From Erythrobacter ramosus (GTDB lineage: Bacteria; Pseudomonadota; Alphaproteobacteria; Sphingomonadales; Sphingomonadaceae), in contig NZ_WTYB01000002.1 of assembly GCF_009828055.1 (NCBI RefSeq), positions 744,001-808,000 of the forward strand: a DNA stretch of 64,000 nucleotides. The letters run 5' to 3'. The position numbers and the translations under genes are program-made. Shown here in pieces: positions 51,187-60,846 of this stretch (its first letter is position 1; each line of letters opens with the position of its first letter). The notes below the pieces were generated by a model. It did not search any database. It had not been told where the DNA came from and worked only from the letters and a program-made list of their open reading frames with translations.

Positions 51187-51879
51187 TTATACGAGCACAC
51201 CTTCCTTGAGGCGCACCACCCGGTCCATTTTTGCCGCGAGGCGTTCGTTGTGAGTCGCGACCAGCGCCGCGCTGCCTTCGCCCCGCACCAGCGCGAGAAA
51301 TTCGGCCAGCACATTATCGGCAGTGACTTCATCGAGGTTGCCGGTCGGCTCGTCCGCCAGCACCAGCGTCGGCCGGTTGGCGAGCGCGCGGGCGACGGCG
51401 ACGCGCTGTTGCTCCCCGCCTGAAAGCTGGCTGGGGCGGTGGGTCAGGCGCTGGCCGAGGCCGAGGATGGTGAGCAGGCTATCCGCCCGCGCTTCTGCCT
51501 CCGCCCGCACTACACCCAGGATCATCTGCGGCATCACCACATTCTCGCGCGCGTTGAAATCGGGCAGCAGGTGGTGGAACTGATAGACGAAGCCGAGATG
51601 TTCGCGCCTGAGCCGGGTGCGCTGATCGCTGGCGAGATCTTCGGCACGTTCGCCCGCCACGCTGATCGAACCTTCGAACCCGCCTTCGAGCAGGCCCACA
51701 GCTTGCAGCATCGTCGATTTGCCCGAGCCGGACGGCCCCAGCAGGGCGACAATCTCACCCGGCATGATGTCGAGATCGATGCCGCGCAGCACTTCGATCC
51801 GCTGCCCGCCCTGCTCGAAGGCGCGCTTCAATCCGCGCAGGGACACGATCGGTGCGCCAGTGACGAGAGGACTACTCAT
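51187..51879 (-). CDS. lolD: Lipoprotein-releasing ABC transporter ATP-binding protein
   Basis: The ATPase of the LolCDE complex, which extracts outer-membrane lipoproteins from the inner membrane for LolA. It has 230 aa. Walker [13 protein letters not shown] (47-58), Q-loop in [20 protein letters not shown], signature [15 protein letters not shown], Walker [14 protein letters not shown] and switch His in [10 protein letters not shown]. The VYQFHHLLP sequence after the Q-loop is typical of LolD. The start overlaps the permease stop by 8 bases, so the two are one operon. Confidence 0.95.
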   Translation of the reverse strand: MSSPLVTGAPIVSLRGLKRAFEQGGQRIEVLRGIDLDIMPGEIVALLGPSGSGKSTMLQAVGLLEGGFEGSISVAGERAEDLASDQRTRLRREHLGFVYQFHHLLPDFNARENVVMPQMILGVVRAEAEARADSLLTILGLGQRLTHRPSQLSGGEQQRVAVARALANRPTLVLADEPTGNLDEVTADNVLAEFLALVRGEGSAALVATHNERLAAKMDRVVRLKEGVLV

Positions 51880-53125
51880 AACGCAGCACCTGCACCGGAT
51901 CGGTGTTCGCCGCCTTGAGCGCGGGATAGAGCGTCGCGAGGAAGCTCATCCCCAACGCCAGCATGACAATGCCGAAAACTTCCCACGGATCGGTCCGCGA
52001 TGGCAGGGTGGAGAGGAACCGCACCTGCGGGTCCCAGATTTCCTGACCGGTCGCAAAGGCGATGAAATCGACAATCGGCTCGCGGAAGAACAGGATAATC
52101 GCGCCGAGTGCCAGCCCCGTCATCGTCCCGATCGCGCCCACCGTGGTGCCGGTGGTGACGAAGATCTTGAGCAAGCTGCGCCGCGTGGCGCCCATCGTGC
52201 GCATGATCGCAATGTCGCGGGTCTTGGCGCGCACCAGCATGACGAGGCTGGACAGAATGTTGAACGCCGCGACCAAAACCATGAACGACAGCGCAAAGAA
52301 CATCGCCACCCGCTCCACCTGCAAGGCTTCGAACAAAGCGGAGTTCATCGTTTTCCAATCAGCGATCAGGGCCTTGCCCGTCAGCCGTGCGGACACGGGC
52401 GCGAGGATTTCGCCGACCTTGTCCGGGTCATCCACCGTCACTTCGATCTGCGCGACAGAATCGCCCATCAGCAGCAGGCTTTGGGCTTCGGCCAGCGGCA
52501 GCATCACGAACCGCTCGTCGAAGGTGTAGATGCCAACCTCGAAAATCGCCCCGACCCGGTAGGGAATCTGGCGCGGGGTCGTGCCAAACGGCGTGGTGCG
52601 GCCAGCCGGATTGAGGATCGTGATTGTATCGTTAACCCGAATACCAAGGTTCTGAGCAAGCCGGCTTCCGATGGCGACTTGACGCAGGCCGTCTTCACCT
52701 GATGGGGCATAGAGGCTGTCGATGTTACCCAGCAGCACCTTGTCCCCCAGCGCTTTGATATCCTTGTCGGATTGGCCGCGCAGGAAGATCGCCTCGGCGC
52801 TGCCATTGTAAAGTATCAAAAGCGGCTTTTCGATCAGAGGCGCCGCTTCAACCACGCCCGGTGTCTTCTCGATATCGGCCATGACATCGCGCCAGTCATT
52901 GAGCTTGCCGTCATAGCCCTGCACCACGGCATGGCCGTTCAGCCCCACGATCTTGTCGAGCAATTCGCCGCGAAAGCCGTTCATCACGCTCATCACGACC
53001 ACCAGCAGCGCCACCGAAAGCGCCACCACGCCGACCGATATGCCCGCGACAAGCGCAATGAACGCCTCCCCCTTGCCGGGCCAGAGGTAGCGTTTGGCGA
53101 TCATCCATTCGAAGGGGGAGAGCAT
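51872..53125 (-). CDS. lolC: Lipoprotein-releasing ABC transporter permease (LolC/LolE)
   Basis: The membrane subunit of the lipoprotein-releasing transporter; alphaproteobacteria commonly have one LolC/E-type (LolF) subunit that homodimerises. It has 417 aa. The N-terminus [20 protein letters not shown] with the first membrane helix is diagnostic. A large periplasmic domain (about 50-270) follows, then three helices in the C-terminal FtsX/MacB domain, including [20 protein letters not shown] and [15 protein letters not shown]. Ends [12 protein letters not shown], as expected for the family. No second LolC/LolE gene is present here. Confidence 0.94.
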   Translation of the reverse strand: MLSPFEWMIAKRYLWPGKGEAFIALVAGISVGVVALSVALLVVVMSVMNGFRGELLDKIVGLNGHAVVQGYDGKLNDWRDVMADIEKTPGVVEAAPLIEKPLLILYNGSAEAIFLRGQSDKDIKALGDKVLLGNIDSLYAPSGEDGLRQVAIGSRLAQNLGIRVNDTITILNPAGRTTPFGTTPRQIPYRVGAIFEVGIYTFDERFVMLPLAEAQSLLLMGDSVAQIEVTVDDPDKVGEILAPVSARLTGKALIADWKTMNSALFEALQVERVAMFFALSFMVLVAAFNILSSLVMLVRAKTRDIAIMRTMGATRRSLLKIFVTTGTTVGAIGTMTGLALGAIILFFREPIVDFIAFATGQEIWDPQVRFLSTLPSRTDPWEVFGIVMLALGMSFLATLYPALKAANTDPVQVLRYE

Positions 53126-53341
53126 GAGAGGTGCGGGTTGCCCGTTATTGGCTGAACCCTGCCTGTAGAGCGCCTGCTGGCCCGCGGCAATCCAATGTTA
53201 CCACCCGCCCCCGAGCCTGCCTATCACACGGTAGTCAGCAAAAAGCCGGTGCAGTTCGGCGTGCTTTGACTTGTAATTGATCCGTCACATCGCCATTGGA
53301 GCCTTGCGCCGCGGCAGCATGGTTCGCGGACAGGTCTGGTG

Positions 53342-54829
53342 ATGCCGATGACGCCCCTCAATGTGACTCACCCCTTCCTCGATTGCGATGGCGACAAGCT
53401 GCGCGAGGAATGCGGAATCTTCGGCGCGATCCGCGCCAATGACGCGGCGGCGACGACCGCGCTGGGCCTCCATGCGCTCCAGCATCGCGGGCAGGAAGCC
53501 GCCGGGATCGTCAGCTTCGACGGCAAGGAATTCTTCGCCAGTCGCGGGCTGGGCCATGTCGCGGAAAACTTCTCCTCCTCCGAAGCCATCGCGGCGCTAC
53601 CCGGCCATATGGCCGCAGGCCATGTGCGCTATTCGACCACCGGGGGATCGGGCCTGCGCAACGTCCAGCCGCTCTATGCCGATCTGGCGAGCGGCGGCTT
53701 CGCCGTGGCGCATAACGGCAATATCTCGAACGCGATGAGCCTGCGCACCGATCTGGTGAACAAGGGTTCAATCTTCCAGTCGACCTCCGATACCGAGGTG
53801 ATCATCCACCTCGTCGCCACCAGCCGCTATCCCACCATTGCAGACCGGCTGGTGGATGCCCTGCGGCTGGTCGAAGGCGCCTATGCGCTGATCGTGATGA
53901 CGCCAGAGGGCATGATCGCTTGCCGCGATCCGCTCGGCATCCGTCCCTTGGTGATGGGCCGGATGGGCGATGCGATCTTGTTCGCCTCAGAAACCGTCGC
54001 TTTCGACGTTGTCGGCGCTGAAGTGATCCGAGAGATCGAGCCAGGCGAGCTGGTGCTGGTCGATTTCGCCGGAGAGATCCGCACGGTGCGCCCGTTCGGC
54101 AGCCCCGCCCCGCGCCCCTGCATCTTTGAACACGTCTATTTCAGCCGCCCCGATTCTGTCTTTGCCGGGCGCTCGGTTTACGAAGCGCGCAAGGCCATCG
54201 GCATGCAGCTCGCGCTGGAATCCCCGTGCGAGGCTGATCTGGTGGTGCCGGTGCCGGACAGCGGCGTTCCGGCGGCCATCGGCTTTGCCCAGCAATCGGG
54301 CCTGCCATTCGAACTCGGCATCATCCGCTCGCACTATGTCGGGCGGACCTTCATCCAGCCATCGGACGGCGCGCGCCATTCGAGCGTCAAGCGCAAGCAC
54401 AACGCCAACCGCGCGCTGGTCGAAGGCAAGCGGATCGTGCTGATCGACGATTCCATTGTGCGCGGCACCACCTCGATGAAGATCGTCGAGATGATGCGCG
54501 AAGCGGGGGCCAAGGAAGTCCATTTCCGCGTCGCCAGCCCGCCGACAGCACATTCCTGCTTCTACGGCGTCGACACGCCCGAACGCTCCAAGCTGCTCGC
54601 CGCGCGCATGGAGCTGGAGCCGATGCGCCAGTTCATCAAGGCCGACAGCCTCGCCTTCATCTCGATTGACGGGCTTTACCGGGCGGTCGGATCACAGGCG
54701 CGCAACAAGACCTGCCCGCAATTCTGCGACGCCTGCTTTACCGGCGACTATCCCACGTCGCTGACCGACCTGGCGCTTGCCGAACAGAAGAGCGCCGAAC
54801 TTCCCTTTGCTGATCCCAAGGCTGCCTGA
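53342..54829 (+). CDS. purF: Amidophosphoribosyltransferase
   Basis: First committed step of purine synthesis: PRPP and glutamine to phosphoribosylamine. I start at ATG 53342, 7 bases after AGG; GTG 53339 and ATG 53348 are alternatives (about 495 aa). The nucleophile is Cys24 in LREECGIFGA, after a propeptide that must be cleaved. Glutaminase blocks: LHALQHRGQEAAGIV and HVRYSTTGGSG. PRPP loop: RIVLIDDSIVRGTTS. Cysteines in CIFEHVYFSRPD, SCFYGVDTP and CPQFCDACF match the 4Fe-4S (B. subtilis) type. The 213-bp gap upstream must hold its promoter. The SDR gene follows after 6 bp. Confidence 0.97.
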   Translation: MPMTPLNVTHPFLDCDGDKLREECGIFGAIRANDAAATTALGLHALQHRGQEAAGIVSFDGKEFFASRGLGHVAENFSSSEAIAALPGHMAAGHVRYSTTGGSGLRNVQPLYADLASGGFAVAHNGNISNAMSLRTDLVNKGSIFQSTSDTEVIIHLVATSRYPTIADRLVDALRLVEGAYALIVMTPEGMIACRDPLGIRPLVMGRMGDAILFASETVAFDVVGAEVIREIEPGELVLVDFAGEIRTVRPFGSPAPRPCIFEHVYFSRPDSVFAGRSVYEARKAIGMQLALESPCEADLVVPVPDSGVPAAIGFAQQSGLPFELGIIRSHYVGRTFIQPSDGARHSSVKRKHNANRALVEGKRIVLIDDSIVRGTTSMKIVEMMREAGAKEVHFRVASPPTAHSCFYGVDTPERSKLLAARMELEPMRQFIKADSLAFISIDGLYRAVGSQARNKTCPQFCDACFTGDYPTSLTDLALAEQKSAELPFADPKAA

Positions 54830-54835
54830 CCCATC

Positions 54836-55552
54836 ATGACCGATATTGCCAAGCCGCTTTCCGGCCGCATCGCGCTTGTCACCGGCGCAAGCCGCGGGAT
54901 CGGTGCTGCCACCGCCAAGGCGCTGGCCCGCGCGGGCGCGCATGTCATTCTGGTCTCACGCAAGGTCAAGGCGCTGGAAGCGGTCGAGGACGAGATCCAC
55001 GCTTTTGGCGGCACGTCGACCATCGCGCCGATCGACCTGATGGAGCCTGATGCCGTCACCCGCCTCGCCTCGGCGATTGCGGGGCGCTGGCAGACGCTCG
55101 ACATCATGGTGCTGGCGGCGGCCTATCTGCCTGAACTGACGCCGACTTCGCAGATCGAGCCCAAGCAGTTTAACCAAGCGCTGCTGACCAATGTGGTCGC
55201 AACCCAGGCGCTGCTCGCCGGATTCGATCCGCTGTTGCGCCGCGCTGAGGCGGGCCGGATCATCGGTCTCACCAGCAGCCTTGCCCGCACGCCGCGACCC
55301 TATTGGGGCGCTTACGGCGCGACCAAGGCGGCGTTCGAGAACCTGCTCGAAACCTATGCCGCCGAAGTCGAGCGGCTCAGCCCCCTGCGCGTGGTGATTG
55401 TAGATCCCGGCGCCACCCGCACCGAAATGCGCGCACGCGCCTATCCGGGCGAAGACCCCGCCACGGTCAAGGCCCCTGAAGTGGTAGCCGACCGCTTGCT
55501 GGCCCTGCTGGTGGAGGGTTTTGACAGTCTCCACCGTGAGCGGATCGACTGA
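54836..55552 (+). CDS. SDR family NAD(P)-dependent oxidoreductase
   Basis: A classical short-chain dehydrogenase/reductase, substrate unknown. It has 238 aa. Cofactor loop ALVTGASRGIGAATAKAL; VLAAAYLPE in the NNAG position; catalytic Ser in IIGLTSSLARTPRP; YxxxK in WGAYGATKAAFENL; and VVIVDPGATRTEMRARAYPG after it. The gene starts 6 bp after purF and is likely co-transcribed, an association I recall in related genomes, though purine synthesis gives no obvious substrate for it. Confidence 0.9.
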   Translation: MTDIAKPLSGRIALVTGASRGIGAATAKALARAGAHVILVSRKVKALEAVEDEIHAFGGTSTIAPIDLMEPDAVTRLASAIAGRWQTLDIMVLAAAYLPELTPTSQIEPKQFNQALLTNVVATQALLAGFDPLLRRAEAGRIIGLTSSLARTPRPYWGAYGATKAAFENLLETYAAEVERLSPLRVVIVDPGATRTEMRARAYPGEDPATVKAPEVVADRLLALLVEGFDSLHRERID

Positions 55553-55675
55553 ACCCAAGTCTCCTTACGCCTGCGTTAACCATATGCTGAAACCCGCGCT
55601 TTACGATCGCTGGGGCAAAGTCCCGCGTGGACCATACCGCCCGGAGACCACAGATTTCAGTACAAGGCTAAAGCA

Positions 55676-56023
55676 ATGCCCGTGAGTTCAGATCCCTATA
55701 GCTCTGCTGCACAGGAAGATCGGTGCAGTCCGCGCACGCGGCTGACGATCCCGGCGACCCTGCGCGCCTCGGGCGGACGTGCGTTCCAGAGCGTCGTGCA
55801 TGACCTATCGATCTCGGGCTTTTCCGCCGCTTCGATCAACCGGATGCACGAAGGCCAGATGTGCTGGCTGACCCTGCCCGGCCTCGAATCGCTCCAGGCC
55901 GAGGTCGTGTGGTGGGACAATTGCATCGTCGGCTGCGCCTTCAATGAACTGCTCAGCCCGATCGTCCATGACAACATCCTGCAACGCTACAGCAACGTCG
56001 GCGTCTATCGCCAGATGATCTGA
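55676..56023 (+). CDS. PilZ domain protein (candidate c-di-GMP receptor)
   Basis: A 115-aa single PilZ domain. The c-di-GMP-binding signature is present: RCSPRTR (RxxxR, about 16-22) and VHDLSISGFSAAS (D/NxSxxG). The rest follows the PilZ beta-barrel (LTLPGLESLQAEVVWWDNCI, VGCAFNELLSP). It is a stand-alone receptor, so its output must come from a protein partner. The 123-bp gap after the SDR gene suggests its own promoter. It converges on the serine hydrolase gene with 15 bp between. Confidence 0.92.
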   Translation: MPVSSDPYSSAAQEDRCSPRTRLTIPATLRASGGRAFQSVVHDLSISGFSAASINRMHEGQMCWLTLPGLESLQAEVVWWDNCIVGCAFNELLSPIVHDNILQRYSNVGVYRQMI

Positions 56024-56038
56024 GGGCGGCGAAGGCGT

Positions 56039-57253
56039 TTACTTCGCCTCTGCCGCGACCTTCCGGCTCAAATCGAGGAACTGCCCGCGCTGCGGCCCGC
56101 CGCTGGCCGTAGCCCAGTTGCCGACATAGGCGAACACCACGCGCTTGTCTGGAAACAGTGTGATGCCCTGACCGAAGATCCCTTGGGCTCCGAACGTGCC
56201 CTGCGGATAGGTCCACCACTGGTAGCCATAGCCGAAACCGCTCGTCCCGAAATCGACGGCGCTGTCGGTCGCCTCGGTAAACCAGCCTTCAGGCACCGCG
56301 CCCTTGCCGCCTTCCAGCACGAACTGGCCCATGCGGGCATAGTCGCCCAGCGTGATCGACAGGCAGCACCCGCCGATATTGCCGCCGCGCGGATCGACCA
56401 TCCAGAACAACCCGCCTTCAAATCCGGCAGGCTCGGTGATCTTGGCCTGCGCATATTCGGCCAGTGGCTCACCCACTGCATTTTCCACCAGCACGCCGAT
56501 GAGGTTGGTCTCGCCGGTTTTATAGACCCACTTCTCACCCGGTTTGGCCTCACGCGGGAGCGCCTTCATCTGCGCGACGATCGCCTCGGGGCCGTATTCC
56601 ACCACGAAACGGTTCATTTGGGCGACGTCGGAATTGGCGTCGGTGTAATCCTCGTTCCACTTCACGCCGCTGGTCATGGTGGCGAGCTGGCGCACGGTCA
56701 CGCCGTCATAAGCCGAGCCCTTGAGATCGGGGATATACTGGGTCACCGGATCATCGAGGCTGGTAATAAACCCGTCCTTCACCGCCGCGCCGAGCAGGGT
56801 CGAGGTAAAACTCTTGGCGACCGAGAAGCTGGTCCAGCGGTCCGTCGGCTTGAGGCCAAGGCCGTATTCCTCGTGCACGACCTTGCCATCGACTAGGACC
56901 ATCACGCCGGCGGTCTTGGTCGACTGCATCAACGCGGTGATCTCGGCCTGCAAGGCGGGGCTTAGCGGCGTGCCCTTGGGCAGCGCGCGCGGGGTTTTGG
57001 AGGCGGGGACTTCGTGCCCGGCGAACCATTGCTCCATCGCGCGGAAGCGCTCCGAGCGCTGGCTGTCATTCCAGAACAGCACAGCCAGCTCCGAAGGATC
57101 ACGCGCGGGCGGTTGGGTGAGCTGCACGGCGGGCGCTGCGGGGCCAGCGGCCACCATGGGCGCGCTGTCAGCGGTTGCCGCGCAACCGCCGAGCAGCGCC
57201 GCCAGCGCCAGACCCGAAACCACTCCTGCCCATCGCCGATCTGCGCGCATCAT
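56039..57253 (-). CDS. Serine hydrolase lipoprotein (beta-lactamase/class C family)
   Basis: A penicillin-binding-protein-like serine hydrolase (Pfam beta-lactamase family); members include esterases and 6-aminohexanoate-dimer hydrolases, so beta-lactamase activity should not be assumed. I start at ATG 57253 after GGGAGG (404 aa). Lipobox ALLGGC with Cys24. SxxK is Ser144-Lys147 in SFSVAKSFTSTLLG; the second motif region is WVYKTGETNLIG. The C-terminal GYGYQWWTYPQGTFGAQGIFGQ resembles the HxG-motif region of 6-aminohexanoate hydrolase relatives. Anchored in the envelope by its lipid. Confidence 0.87.
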   Translation of the reverse strand: MMRADRRWAGVVSGLALAALLGGCAATADSAPMVAAGPAAPAVQLTQPPARDPSELAVLFWNDSQRSERFRAMEQWFAGHEVPASKTPRALPKGTPLSPALQAEITALMQSTKTAGVMVLVDGKVVHEEYGLGLKPTDRWTSFSVAKSFTSTLLGAAVKDGFITSLDDPVTQYIPDLKGSAYDGVTVRQLATMTSGVKWNEDYTDANSDVAQMNRFVVEYGPEAIVAQMKALPREAKPGEKWVYKTGETNLIGVLVENAVGEPLAEYAQAKITEPAGFEGGLFWMVDPRGGNIGGCCLSITLGDYARMGQFVLEGGKGAVPEGWFTEATDSAVDFGTSGFGYGYQWWTYPQGTFGAQGIFGQGITLFPDKRVVFAYVGNWATASGGPQRGQFLDLSRKVAAEAK

Positions 57254-57318
57254 CCCGTCCTCCCGTTTTTCTCTCACCCGGGCATAGGCCGATGCAGCGC
57301 TGGCGGGCAAGCCCCGCT

Positions 57319-58704
57319 TTAGCGGTCCTTCAGCGTCTTGAGCGCCGCCAACGCCCGTTCACGCGCCTGCCGGTGCGGGACGATCTTGCGCGGATAGCCC
57401 GCAGGCCTGCGCCCGAACTCCTCGGGATCGTGGACGTAGGGTTCGTCGATCCCCTTCAGTTCTGGCACATAGGTGCGGATATAGCGCGCGGCGTCGAACT
57501 TCTCGGACTGCGAGAGCGGCGCCATGATCCGGCTGAACATGTTGGAGTCGACCCCCGTCCCCGCCGTCCACTGCCAGTTGGTGGCGTTGGAGGCGTAGTC
57601 GGCGTCGCATAGCGTGTCCCAGAACCACTTCTCGCCTTCGCGCCAGTCGATCAGCAGGTGCTTGATGAGGAAGCTGGCGGTGATCATCCGCACGCGGTTG
57701 TGCATCCACCCGGTCTGCCACAGCTGGCGCATCCCGGCATCGACGATGGGGTAGCCGGTGCGGCCCTGCTGCCAGGCCTTGAGATCACGCGCGGCGGCCT
57801 CGTCGGTGGCGGGATCGCGCCACGGGAAGCGGTCGAAATCCTCGCGGTAGTTCTGGGTGGCATACTTGGGGAATTGCAGGATCGCGTTCTGCGAGTAGTC
57901 GCGCCAGATCAGCTCGCCCTCGAAGGTCTCCCAGCCCTTGGAGCGCTTGTGCTTGAAGCGGTGCCAGATTTGCACGGGCGAAATCTCGCCGAAGTGGAGG
58001 TGCGGGGAGAGGCGCGAAACCTTGTCGACCGATGGGAAATTGCGCTTGTCGTCGTAGTCGTCGACGTCCGCCTCCCATGCCTTGAGGCGCGCGTGGGCGG
58101 CTTCCTCGCCGACCTGCCAGAACGCCGCCATCCCGCCCGACCAGTCGGGCTTGGTGGGGAGCAGGTTCCATGATGCCAGATCGTCGGAGGCGGGCCAGTT
58201 TGCGGGCGCTTCGAGGCGCTCAGGCGCGGTAAGCTCGTCGCTCGGGGGGAATGCAGCGCGCACCGCTCGGCTGTAGGGCGTGTAGATCTTGTACTGCCCG
58301 CCCGTGCCCGTTGTGATGCTGCCGGGCGGCTTCAGATAGTTGCCGTGGTAAAGTTGGAGGTCGAGCTTATTGGCCAGCTTGCGCTCGGCGTTCAGCCACC
58401 ACGGTTCGTAATGGGCATTGGCGTGGACGGTGTGCGCGCGCACTTCGTTCGCCAGCTTGGTGAATTCCTCCACCGCATCGCCGCGCCGCAGGATCAGCTT
58501 GCTGCCCTTGGCTTCGAGGCTCTTGGCGAGACTCGTCAGCGAATGATGCAGCCACCAGCGCGACGCACCGCCATAGGCATGGTGCTTGGGCGCCTCTTCG
58601 TCGAGGACATAGACGCACACCAACGGCCCCGCCTTGGCCGCGTGATAGAGCGCAGGATTATCGGCGAGGCGCAGATCGCGCCGCAGCCATACGAGTTGGG
58701 TCAT
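57319..58704 (-). CDS. phrB: Deoxyribodipyrimidine photolyase (CPD photolyase)
   Basis: A light-dependent repair enzyme for cyclobutane pyrimidine dimers, using FADH- and an antenna. It has 461 aa, normal for class I. N-terminal antenna domain: TQLVWLRRDLRLADNPALYH. FAD-binding domain: SRLSPHLHFGEISPVQIWHR, GYPIVDAGMRQLWQTGWMHN and WQWTAGTGVDSNMFSRIM, with the conserved Asn/Met pocket. The tail YIRTYVPELKGIDEPYVHDP is typical. A 28/30-identical inverted repeat fills the gap upstream of its start. Confidence 0.96.
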   Translation of the reverse strand: MTQLVWLRRDLRLADNPALYHAAKAGPLVCVYVLDEEAPKHHAYGGASRWWLHHSLTSLAKSLEAKGSKLILRRGDAVEEFTKLANEVRAHTVHANAHYEPWWLNAERKLANKLDLQLYHGNYLKPPGSITTGTGGQYKIYTPYSRAVRAAFPPSDELTAPERLEAPANWPASDDLASWNLLPTKPDWSGGMAAFWQVGEEAAHARLKAWEADVDDYDDKRNFPSVDKVSRLSPHLHFGEISPVQIWHRFKHKRSKGWETFEGELIWRDYSQNAILQFPKYATQNYREDFDRFPWRDPATDEAAARDLKAWQQGRTGYPIVDAGMRQLWQTGWMHNRVRMITASFLIKHLLIDWREGEKWFWDTLCDADYASNATNWQWTAGTGVDSNMFSRIMAPLSQSEKFDAARYIRTYVPELKGIDEPYVHDPEEFGRRPAGYPRKIVPHRQARERALAALKTLKDR

Positions 58705-58737
58705 TTGTCTCTCTGAGTTCGCGTTTCCCCACCAACG

Positions 58738-58830
58738 CCGTCATGCTGAACTTGTTTCAGCATCCATCGCGCAATTGCGGGCTACGGTGCGGGAGGAGGA
58801 ATGGATCCTGAAACAAGTTCAGGATGACGG
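58738..58830. repeat. Palindromic intergenic repeat E (REP/MITE-like)
   Basis: Two 30-bp arms, 58738-58767 and 58801-58830, are identical in 28 of 30 positions as inverted repeats; the core CTGAACTTGTTTCAG is shared exactly. The 33-bp centre is not symmetric. It fills the gap between the photolyase gene and the YdjM-type gene and ends 2 bases before the latter's stop. This is the most regular of the five repeats. Confidence 0.85.
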
Positions 58831-58831
58831 G

Positions 58832-59788
58832 TTAAGGGAGCGGCTCGCACTTCACATCCGGTAGCGCGACCGAGAACCGGTCACGCGAGAGCGGATCGTA
58901 GAAGCGGGCATCATAAAGGATCACCGAGCCATCATCGGCGCGGGTCGCAAAAGGCGCGCGCGACCAATACATAAAGGCTTCAACTTGGTGATCGGTTTCT
59001 GCTCGTTCTGCAATAAGCCAACCGGGCACGAAACAAGGGTTCCCAACCTCTTGGCGTTCCGAACGCCCGCTGAATGCGCGGTAACGCGAATGCCAATACA
59101 AAGAGGGGTAACCATCGACTAAATCTCGTTCCCAAAAAGCGAATGGAACGGGGCTGGCGATGACTTCAAATCCGAAATGGTTATCTTTCTTGTAGGGAGG
59201 CAGGCTCTGCACCGCCTTGGCACTGATCCAAGCATTCACCCCGATATACGCCAACCCCACCGCGATCCCCACTCGCGCAGGCCGCATCCACTCTGCCCCT
59301 GCCTTCTCCCGCCGACGCGACCACCACAGGCTCGCAATCAGCAACGCCCACAGCCACACATCAATGATGAACAGCGTGTCGCCGTAGAACCATTGCGAGG
59401 AAAACGGCTCCAGCAGGCGGATGCCGTAGACGTTGAGCCAGTCGAAGAAGGGGTGGCTGAGGCACCCGATAAAGGCCATCGCGTAAAGCCAACCAAACCG
59501 CACCGGCAGCCGCGCCTCGGGCCGCGTCCCGCGCTTTGTCTGCCAGCGGTCAAACGCCCACAGCATCCCCGCCAATACCAAGGGCAGCAGCACCAGCGCA
59601 GGCGGGCCGTGGGTGATGCCTCTGCGGAACGCGAGATGCTCGGTGCCGTGCAGCCAGAAGAAGCACGCCGCATCCACGTCCGGCAGGTTCGCGCCGATGA
59701 TCAGCGCGGGCATGGCAAGGCCCGTGGTGCGCTTCAGCCCCGCCTGCCCCAGCACCGCGCCGACAAGGCTATGTGTCAGATTGTCCAT
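58832..59788 (-). CDS. YdjM/DUF457-type membrane protein (putative metal-dependent hydrolase)
   Basis: A 318-aa inner-membrane protein of the LexA-regulated YdjM/DUF457 family, function unknown. The N-terminus MDNLTHSLVGAVLGQAGLKR with His6, GANLPDVDAAC and RRGITHGPPALVLL carries the conserved His/Asp residues taken to bind metal. Four to five membrane segments follow to about 200. The C-terminal third (about 210-318) is soluble and beta-rich (FEVIASPVPFAFWERDLVDG). The DNA coding that third (about 58,900-59,200) looks less GC-rich than its surroundings. Confidence 0.85.
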   Translation of the reverse strand: MDNLTHSLVGAVLGQAGLKRTTGLAMPALIIGANLPDVDAACFFWLHGTEHLAFRRGITHGPPALVLLPLVLAGMLWAFDRWQTKRGTRPEARLPVRFGWLYAMAFIGCLSHPFFDWLNVYGIRLLEPFSSQWFYGDTLFIIDVWLWALLIASLWWSRRREKAGAEWMRPARVGIAVGLAYIGVNAWISAKAVQSLPPYKKDNHFGFEVIASPVPFAFWERDLVDGYPSLYWHSRYRAFSGRSERQEVGNPCFVPGWLIAERAETDHQVEAFMYWSRAPFATRADDGSVILYDARFYDPLSRDRFSVALPDVKCEPLP

Positions 59789-59895
59789 GACTTCAGGAGT
59801 TAGCGCGCCCGTCCGCGCGCGGCGAGTGCAAAGATGCTTGGAACTTGACCCCTCCCTCGCCTATCGCACCGCCAAAGACCCGGGAGAGAACCACA

Positions 59896-60846
59896 ATGAC
59901 CGACGCGCCCTACATCCGCCCCGACATGAAGGCCTTCCTCGACATGATGGCGCAGGTGAACGGGCCGAAGCTGGTCGATATGACACTGGCCGAAGCGCGC
60001 GATTCCTATGTGAAGATGCACGGGATCGCCGACCGCCCGGCGCGCGCGCTCCCGGTGATCCGCGACCTCACTTGCCCCGGCCCGAACGGCGACATCCCCC
60101 TGCGCCTCTATGATGCCCGCGAAAGCCGCGAGGAAGCCTCGCCGGTGGTGATGTTCTACCATGGCGGCGGGTTCGTGATCGGCGATCTCGACACCCACCA
60201 CGCGCTGTGCAGCGAAATCGCGGCGCTGATCGATCTGCCGCTGGTGGCGGTGCATTACGCGCTCGCGCCCGAAGCGCCCTTCCCCGCCGCGATCCTCGAT
60301 TGCGAGGCGGCGACGCGGTGGGTGGCGGGCAGTCCGGCCGAATTGGGCCGCCAAGCCTCCGGCATCATAACTATCGGTGACAGCGCAGGCGGCAATGCCA
60401 CGGTGGTCGTCGGGCAAATGCTGGGCGCCAACCCCGCCGCCGTGCCGGTGGTGCTGCAAGTGCCGATCTTCCCGCTTGTCGCCGATGCGGACGGCTCGGC
60501 CAGCATGGCGGCGTTCTCGGACGGCTTCCTGCTGACGGGCGACACGATGGCCTTCTTCGACGCGGCTTACGGCGCCGACCGCGCCGACCCGCGCGGCTTC
60601 CCGATCCTTGGCGACCACTGCCAAGCCCCGCCCACCATCGTCGTCACCGCCAGCCTCGATCCGATCCGCGATTCGGGCCGTGCCTATGCCAAGGCGCTGG
60701 TGGATGCCGGGCGGGATTGCGTGTTCATTGAAATGCGCGGGGTGACGCACAGCTTCACCAACCTGCGCGGTGCCGTGCCGAGTACCCAGAAAGACCTCGA
60801 ACGCATCATCGCTGCGATGCAGTTCATGCTGGCGAACCCGGCATGA
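59896..60846 (+). CDS. Alpha/beta hydrolase, hormone-sensitive lipase (HSL) family esterase
   Basis: A predicted carboxylesterase for short-chain acyl esters. The start is ATG 59896 (MTDAPYIRPDMKAFLDMMAQ, 316 aa), after GGGAGA; the frame from 59845 adds a Pro-rich leader without family character. HSL oxyanion motif FYHGGGFVIGD (HGGG 89-92), nucleophile Ser163 in TIGDSAGGNATV, acid Asp255 in TASLDPIRDSG and His285 in GVTHSFTNL. All are intact. The stop overlaps rppH by 4 bases (ATGA). Confidence 0.93.
   Translation: MTDAPYIRPDMKAFLDMMAQVNGPKLVDMTLAEARDSYVKMHGIADRPARALPVIRDLTCPGPNGDIPLRLYDARESREEASPVVMFYHGGGFVIGDLDTHHALCSEIAALIDLPLVAVHYALAPEAPFPAAILDCEAATRWVAGSPAELGRQASGIITIGDSAGGNATVVVGQMLGANPAAVPVVLQVPIFPLVADADGSASMAAFSDGFLLTGDTMAFFDAAYGADRADPRGFPILGDHCQAPPTIVVTASLDPIRDSGRAYAKALVDAGRDCVFIEMRGVTHSFTNLRGAVPSTQKDLERIIAAMQFMLANPA

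Noticed and set aside
56039..57253. Beta-lactamase resistance gene
   Set aside because: SxxK family membership alone does not indicate beta-lactamase activity; the C-terminal motifs look more like esterase or amide hydrolase relatives.
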